Translations under genes and position numbers: made by a program
Shown: positions 1-3,625 of the stretch, one piece after another
Layout: each line of letters opens with the position of its first letter
How positions within the stretch are numbered: the stretch's first letter is position 1
NCBI GenBank assembly: GCA_027457205.1
Contig: DAIDTM010000385.1
Coordinates: 1-6,217, forward strand
Direction of reading: 5' to 3'
DNA: 6,217 bases
Source: Anaerolineae bacterium
GTDB taxonomy: Bacteria; Chloroflexota; Anaerolineae; UBA4142
The notes under the pieces: generated by a model
Told to the model about the DNA's origin: nothing
The model's input: only the letters and a program-made list of their open reading frames with translations
Database searches by the model: none

Positions 1-479
1 GTCAAGCGATAATTCAACGCGCTGAGCGCGACGCCCCACATCAGGTGACCCAGGAAAAAGGCGACCGCATTCAGATTTGCCATCACCGGGTCAACGAGCG
101 GGACGACGGCGAGCGCCATCAGCGCATAGACCACCGCGCCATACATCATTCCCGCGACGGTCTGACCGATGAGCGACTTGAAGCGCGGCGCGATGACGAA
201 CGCGAAGATGAGACCCAGGATGACCGAGTTCATCATGTGCCCCATCAAGCCCACCATCACCACGGCGAAATCGAATGGGACGGGGCGCGCAATGGTTTGC
301 AGATTGCGGAGAAGAGCTGCTGCGATGTAGGTCGGCGCGGACCAGAATCCCGCGCCGTTCGGAATGATCGCCTCGACCATCATTTCCCACATCCCCATCA
401 CCAGACTGGCGATGAGACCTGCGCCGATCAGTTTCAACGAGATATTCGTGCGGGTCGTACTGAGAGTTGCTGTAGACAT
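1..479 (-). CDS. Multi-pass membrane protein of unknown function (3' end beyond window)
   Basis: An open frame of 159 codons runs from ATG at 479-477 to the left edge without a stop, so the C-terminus is missing. The start is fixed by a strong ribosome binding site (AAGGAGG at 490-484) four bases upstream. The protein is very hydrophobic and methionine-rich, with four predicted membrane helices at about residues 15-38, 70-97, 103-127 and 138-157. Histidines occur inside helix 2 (GHMMNS, His81) and helix 4 (GHLMWG, His145) in a similar GHxM setting. I do not recognise a named family with confidence; it resembles small uncharacterised membrane proteins of environmental bacteria. It is transcribed divergently from the sigma factor gene across a ~125-base gap, so shared regulation is possible but not shown. 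Reality of the gene is well supported; function is unknown. Confidence 0.75.
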   Translation of the reverse strand, partial: MSTATLSTTRTNISLKLIGAGLIASLVMGMWEMMVEAIIPNGAGFWSAPTYIAAALLRNLQTIARPVPFDFAVVMVGLMGHMMNSVILGLIFAFVIAPRFKSLIGQTVAGMMYGAVVYALMALAVVPLVDPVMANLNAVAFFLGHLMWGVALSALNYRL

Positions 480-483
480 TTTT

Positions 484-490
484 CCTCCTT
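484..490 (-). promoter_or_regulatory. Ribosome binding site AAGGAGG of the membrane protein
   Basis: A full Shine-Dalgarno sequence lies four bases before the ATG at 479. It decides the start and is the only near-perfect ribosome binding site in the window; the other genes are coupled, leaderless or weakly served. Confidence 0.8.
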
Positions 491-567
491 CAGGAATTTT
501 GTTTTGCGAACTCGCTGGTCGTTCGCTTCTGTCCTATAGACGCGGTGAAGCGGTTCTTTCTTACCTC

Positions 568-596
568 TTGCGTCCGCCTACCTTGCGTGATAGAAT
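568..596 (+). promoter_or_regulatory. Probable promoter of the sigma factor gene, giving a leaderless mRNA
   Basis: TAGAAT at 591-596 matches five of six bases of the -10 consensus and is preceded by TGA at 588-590, an extended -10 arrangement. TTGCGT at 568-573, 17 bases upstream, is a partial -35 (TTG matches). Transcription would begin near 603-605, at the ATG itself. No Shine-Dalgarno sequence precedes the ATG. The TANNNT-then-ATG layout is the one known for leaderless genes in several bacterial phyla. The start site itself is inferred. Confidence 0.55.
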
Positions 597-604
597 GCCG
601 CGCA

Positions 605-1243
605 ATGAACACTCGCACCAACGCCGAATGGCTTGCCGATTTGCGCGCCGAGGCGAACGCGCGCGCGATGGCGCTGACCGATTTGCGCGCCATCATCGCG
701 ACGGGCTTGCCCTACGCGCTCTCGGGCTGGCTCGCGCCAAGCGATCCGCAATTCGACGCGCTCGCTGAAGATGTGACTCAGGAAACGCTCGTTAAAGTAT
801 TGGCACATCTCGATTCGTTCCAAGGACGCAGTCAGTTGACAACCTGGGTTCAGAAAATCGCGGTACGCGTCGCGCTGAGCGAACTGCGCCGTCGCCGCTG
901 GAAAGATGTGTCGCTTGATTCGCTGATGACGGACGAAGGCGAAGAGCCGATGCCGGTGACGCAATCCAACGTCACGCCCGACCCAGCCCGCGCGGTAGAG
1001 CAATCGGAAATGCTGGCGATGATTCAGCGAATGATTGCCGAGGAACTGACTGAAAAGCAGCGCATCGCCATCGTCGCCGCGCGGATCAACGAAATGCCTA
1101 TCGAACAAGTCGCGCAGCAGATGGGGATGGAGCGCAATGCGCTCTACAAACTCTTGCACGATGCGCGCGTCCGCTTGAAAAAACGGATGGAGCGCGAGGG
1201 ACTGACGCCCGAAGAGGTTTTAGCCGCGTTTGGATCGGGGTAA
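605..1243 (+). CDS. ECF-type RNA polymerase sigma factor (sigma-70 family)
   Basis: The 212-residue protein directs RNA polymerase to a specific promoter set. Region sigma-2 spans about residues 26-100: the DVTQETLVKVLAHLDSF segment (56-72) is the conserved core-binding helix, and the stretch GRSQLTTWVQKIA (74-86) followed by ELRRRRW (93-99) is the -10 recognition part. A variable acidic linker (101-130) leads to sigma-4 (about 133-197) with a helix-turn-helix around MPIEQVAQQMGMERNALYKLLHDARVRLKKRM. Length is normal for an ECF factor. ATG 605 is chosen over the upstream in-frame GTG at 545 because homology begins after it and a -10 box lies just upstream. The next gene encodes a zinc-finger protein of anti-sigma type, 44 bases downstream, as expected for this class. 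Family assignment is firm; the regulon is unknown. Confidence 0.93.
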   Translation: MNTRTNAEWLADLRAEANARAMALTDLRAIIATGLPYALSGWLAPSDPQFDALAEDVTQETLVKVLAHLDSFQGRSQLTTWVQKIAVRVALSELRRRRWKDVSLDSLMTDEGEEPMPVTQSNVTPDPARAVEQSEMLAMIQRMIAEELTEKQRIAIVAARINEMPIEQVAQQMGMERNALYKLLHDARVRLKKRMEREGLTPEEVLAAFGSG

Positions 1244-1287
1244 GAAAAGCGCGGGACGCGGCGTCTATTTATAGAAAGCAAAACAAA

Positions 1288-1530
1288 ATGCAAATTCCAA
1301 TCGACAAACTCAAAACGATGGTTCGCGGCATAGCGCGAACGCAGGAAATCGAATACTCGTGCGACGACGTGTACCAGCTGCTCGACGAATTTACCGAAGC
1401 GGTTGCACAAGGGAAAGACGTGGCGAAGCTGATGCCGCTCGTGCAACAGCATATCGAAATGTGTCCCGATTGCCGCGAGGAATTTGAAGCATTACTGCGC
1501 GTCGTGCGCGCCACGCACCCGGGAGTCTAA
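1288..1530 (+). CDS. Small zinc-finger anti-sigma-like protein (zf-HC2/ZAS type)
   Basis: This 80-residue soluble protein has Cys25 in SCDDVYQLLDEF and the motif His55-x3-Cys59-x2-Cys62 in HIEMCPDCREEFEALL. A Cys followed by HxxxCxxC is the zinc ligand set of ZAS anti-sigma domains (zf-HC2 family). Such domains bind and hold a cognate ECF sigma factor, and in some members oxidation releases zinc and the sigma factor. Position directly after the sigma gene supports partnership. There is no membrane helix, so it would sense a cytoplasmic signal; it is short, having only the zinc domain plus a short N-terminal helix. The ATG at 1288 follows an A-rich stretch without a clear ribosome binding site. 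It could instead be an adaptor zinc finger rather than a true inhibitor. Confidence 0.8.
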   Translation: MQIPIDKLKTMVRGIARTQEIEYSCDDVYQLLDEFTEAVAQGKDVAKLMPLVQQHIEMCPDCREEFEALLRVVRATHPGV

Positions 1531-1685
1531 TGGAGTCTACCGAACATCCACGCGAACAATCCGCGCCTCAGGTCGGCACACGCGCGCCGCTCTTCGCACT
1601 AATCGACGAGAAGAATCAGCCCCACGCTTTAAATGAAAAACGGCGGAGCCAATCTCCGCCGCTTCTTCACGAATGTTCGCGCTAG
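1530..1685 (+). pseudogene. Truncated redoxin (AhpC/TSA or thioredoxin-like) N-terminal remnant
   Basis: The ATG at 1530-1532 shares one base with the TAA of the preceding gene (TAATG), a translational coupling typical of a real operon member. The 51-codon product contains VGTRAPLFALIDEKNQPHAL at residues 16-35, which matches the usual N-terminus of peroxiredoxin-type proteins (consensus of the form VGxxAPxFxLxDxxGxxxxL). The expected continuation, a strand followed by the catalytic Cys segment, is missing. From about residue 36 the frame reads through a terminator hairpin (1641-1661) and stops at TAG 1685 without further resemblance. No other frame restores it, since the sequence beyond is the end of the opposite-strand ligase gene. 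I read this as a gene cut by a rearrangement near 1630. A genuine short peptide is the alternative. The match is by eye only. Confidence 0.55.
1636..1661 (-). terminator. Intrinsic terminator of the leftward polysaccharide unit
   Basis: An 8-base-pair GC-rich stem (CGGCGGAG at 1641-1648 with CTCCGCCG at 1654-1661) encloses a 5-base loop. Read on the minus strand it is followed immediately by TTTTT (1640-1636), a classic intrinsic terminator, about 33 bases past the stop of the ligase gene. On the plus strand the hairpin is followed by CTTCTTC, so it may weakly stop the rightward unit as well. Confidence 0.85.
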
Positions 1686-1694
1686 TCCCGCGCC

Positions 1695-3128
1695 TTACGC
1701 GGAATCGGCGTTCGTCTGCGTACCTAACCTCACTGCGACCATCCCCAGCCCGGCGTACAGCCAGAACAGCGCGACCGAGTGCGGAAACGCTAAATTGAAG
1801 AAATAGTGATCGGTCAGACCGCCAATCATCGCGCCGAGCACCGCGCCGGCAGTCCCCAGCGCGATCGGCGCGAGAAATTTATCGCGCGCCAAGCCAGCAA
1901 ACCATTCCTGCGCCACGCGGTAGAAAAACACGCCCAGCGTGATCAAGAACGCGCTGACGCCGACCAGTCCCATCTCTTCCGCCATCAGCAGATACACGCT
2001 CGACACGCCCAGGTACGTATCGATATCCGGCGCACCGCCAAATCCCACCCCAAAAATCGGATAGCGCGAGATCAGCGTCAGCGCATCCTTATATTCGCCG
2101 AGCCGCATCTGCGTGGCAAGGTCACTGCCGGCGAATGCGTCGAGAAAATGACCGACGTAATCCTGCGTGAACGGCAGCAGCGCAAATACCGCCACGCCCA
2201 GGATCAACAGCGCGATGATGGGACGATACCGCACGGTGGCGATCACGACGAGCGCGAGACCCAGTCCCAGCATCGCGCCGCGCGAAAACGTGAGCACCAT
2301 GCACACGCCCATCGCCGCGACCATCGCGATGACGAGTGGGCGCGGCAAGAGCGGCTGGTCCGCAAAGATCTGTGGCACCGCCAGCGTGGTCACCAGGATC
2401 ATCAAGCCGCCCAGCACGTTCGGATCAATCGAGGTCGAGACCGCGCGCATCGGGTTACTGGGATCGTCGTTGATAAAACGCAGGACGCCCGCTCCGCTCG
2501 GATATTTAAAGACGCGCAGCGCGGAGAGGATTTGGATCGATAGGTTCTGCGGAATGAAATAGAGGACGATGCCGATCGTCGCGGAGACCGCGCCGGCGAC
2601 GATCAGCGCGGCAACGAACCGTCCCAGTTGCTCGCGCGTCCGCACGACATTGACGACGACGAAGAAGAGCGCAATCGAGATCAACACTTCGGCGAAATGG
2701 CGCAGGACATCTTGCGTGATCGGCGCGTAGGCAAGCCCGGCAATGAACGAAAAGACCGCGAGGACAAGGAAAACGAAAATCGGCAGACCGAGCGGCGTGG
2801 CGATAAACTCGCCGCCCTGCCGCAGCGCGCCGCGCACGAGCCACATTCCGAAGAGCGCGAGCAGCGCGAGATCGAGGAACGTGGGATTAAAGCCGATATT
2901 GAGCGGCAACGCGCCGAACGGCAGCAGCACCGCCACCGCGATCACGGCGTATAAACCATATTCGATGTTGGATAGCACGACCGCGCCGGCAATCGCGGCG
3001 ATGACCGCCGCGAAGGCAATCGCCGGCGAGCTAAAGGCGATCACCGCGCCGCCGGCAACCGCGAGCGCGACGCCGAGCGCGAGGACAATCAAAGCGTGCG
3101 AGTGATTCTCGGTGAAATGAAGCTCCAT
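1695..3128 (-). CDS. O-antigen ligase / Wzy polymerase-like membrane protein
   Basis: This 477-residue inner-membrane protein has about twelve hydrophobic helices and fits the O-antigen ligase/polymerase family (Wzy_C type), which joins lipid-carried sugar chains to each other or to an acceptor outside the membrane. Visible family marks: SIDPNVLGG near residues 231-240, LTFSRGAMLGLG near 279-290, and the large-loop segment RYPIFGVGFGGAPD followed by VSSVYLLMAEEMGLVG near 355-386. The loop normally carries a His just before the (N/S)xYL motif; here the position reads VSS, without that His. Downstream it keeps the usual DHYFFNLAFPH ending segment. The ATG at 3128 is three bases after the DUF433 stop, so the two are probably co-transcribed and coupled; no clear ribosome binding site is seen. 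Substrate cannot be predicted, and ligase versus polymerase cannot be separated by eye. Confidence 0.87.
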   Translation of the reverse strand: MELHFTENHSHALIVLALGVALAVAGGAVIAFSSPAIAFAAVIAAIAGAVVLSNIEYGLYAVIAVAVLLPFGALPLNIGFNPTFLDLALLALFGMWLVRGALRQGGEFIATPLGLPIFVFLVLAVFSFIAGLAYAPITQDVLRHFAEVLISIALFFVVVNVVRTREQLGRFVAALIVAGAVSATIGIVLYFIPQNLSIQILSALRVFKYPSGAGVLRFINDDPSNPMRAVSTSIDPNVLGGLMILVTTLAVPQIFADQPLLPRPLVIAMVAAMGVCMVLTFSRGAMLGLGLALVVIATVRYRPIIALLILGVAVFALLPFTQDYVGHFLDAFAGSDLATQMRLGEYKDALTLISRYPIFGVGFGGAPDIDTYLGVSSVYLLMAEEMGLVGVSAFLITLGVFFYRVAQEWFAGLARDKFLAPIALGTAGAVLGAMIGGLTDHYFFNLAFPHSVALFWLYAGLGMVAVRLGTQTNADSA

Positions 3129-3131
3129 TGC

Positions 3132-3365
3132 TTAAAGAGGCACGAACGCGCTGCTTTCGAGCGCTTTGGTCGCAAACAAAATGCACGCCTGAATGTCTTG
3201 CTGTGTTAGCCCTTGGTATTCTTGGAGAATTTCCTCTGGCATCGCGCCGTGCGCGAGCAAGTTCAAAATGTATTCAACGGTCAAGCGCGTTCCCTTGATG
3301 ACGGGCTTACCAACCATCACGTTAGGATTCAGCACAATTCGTTCAAGCAATTGCTGGTCTGTCAT
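3132..3365 (-). CDS. DUF433 family protein (antitoxin-like)
   Basis: The 77-residue product carries the typical DUF433 pattern: RIVLNPNVMVGKPVIKGTRL, then TVEYILNLLAHGAMPEEILQEY, then LTQQDIQACILFATKAL. The family has a winged-helix-like fold and is usually found beside a PIN-like toxin (DUF5615), acting as its antitoxin and probable operon repressor. I prefer ATG 3365 to the in-frame GTG at 3380 because GGGAG (3376-3372) lies six bases before it. The following gene is the O-antigen ligase-like protein, three bases away, and no toxin is present on either side within the window, so it appears solitary. It sits in a less GC-rich stretch than its neighbours. Family call is strong; an antitoxin role here is inference. 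Confidence 0.87.
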   Translation of the reverse strand: MTDQQLLERIVLNPNVMVGKPVIKGTRLTVEYILNLLAHGAMPEEILQEYQGLTQQDIQACILFATKALESSAFVPL

Positions 3366-3426
3366 CACTTTCTCCCGCACATATTCAATACCTTCGCCAA
3401 TTCAAGTTTTGAACGGAAAAATGTGG

Positions 3427-3446
3427 GGCAAATTTCCAAATTTGCC
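3427..3446. repeat. Perfect 20-base palindrome (operator or hairpin)
   Basis: GGCAAATTT and AAATTTGCC are exact inverted arms separated by CC. The arms also contain two direct copies of AAATTT ten-base-spaced, i.e. on one face of the helix. It lies about 62 bases before the DUF433 ATG and 24-43 bases after the TATAAT box on the same strand. A dimeric regulator site, possibly for DUF433 itself, is one reading. On the minus strand the hairpin is followed six bases later by TTTTT (3420-3416 region), so a weak terminator for the YfhO transcript is the other. Confidence 0.6.
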
Positions 3447-3469
3447 TTACGTTGGCGAACCTATTGCAT

Positions 3470-3475
3470 ATTATA
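3470..3475 (-). promoter_or_regulatory. Consensus -10 box (TATAAT) upstream of DUF433
   Basis: A perfect TATAAT reads leftward at 3475-3470, about 105 bases before the DUF433 start. Transcription would begin near 3463, placing the palindrome at 3427-3446 in the 5' leader. No good -35 hexamer is seen at 16-18 bases spacing, so this is tentative. Confidence 0.4.
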
Positions 3476-3625
3476 ACTGAATTTGTGCATTTGCGCCACA
3501 CGATTATCAGATTGGTATCTGTACCGATTTCCCCTCGATGATTTGCGCCTGCACTTGGGCAAGCGTGCGTTGCAAGTTTTTCATCTATCGAAAATCTGCT
3601 TGGCTTCTGCGAACGTGGGCGTTAT

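Larger units (their letters stand above)
3381..3625. other. AT-richer intergenic region between the YfhO and DUF433 genes
   Basis: This gap of about 245 bases is clearly poorer in GC than the flanking genes. It contains a perfect -10 box for the leftward direction (3475-3470), a perfect 9-base inverted repeat (3427-3446) and a weaker one (3511-3528). I see no convincing gene; a 25-codon leftward frame at 3584-3507 is too short and lacks a ribosome binding site. The region probably ends the YfhO transcript and starts or boosts the DUF433-ligase transcript. Confidence 0.6.

Noticed and set aside
545..604. Upstream GTG extension of the sigma factor
   Set aside because: The extra 20 residues show no sigma similarity and the -10 box lies within that stretch.
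496..1289. The 12-mer GCAAAACAAAAT at 507-496 (minus) and 1278-1289 (plus), with a near copy at 5123-5133
   Set aside because: Simple A-rich sequence; placement relative to the starts differs, so a shared regulatory role is not supported.
1806..2562. Long rightward ORFs rich in Arg/His/Gln opposite the ligase gene
   Set aside because: Antisense shadows typical of GC-rich membrane protein genes; low-complexity products without domains.
3511..3528. Imperfect inverted repeat ATTGGTA/TACCGAT
   Set aside because: Only 7 bases per arm with one mismatch and no T-run; too weak to call.
3507..3584. A 25-codon leftward ORF (MKNLQRTLAQVQAQIIEGKSV...) in the YfhO-DUF433 gap
   Set aside because: Very short, no ribosome binding site, no recognisable family; cannot be told from chance.
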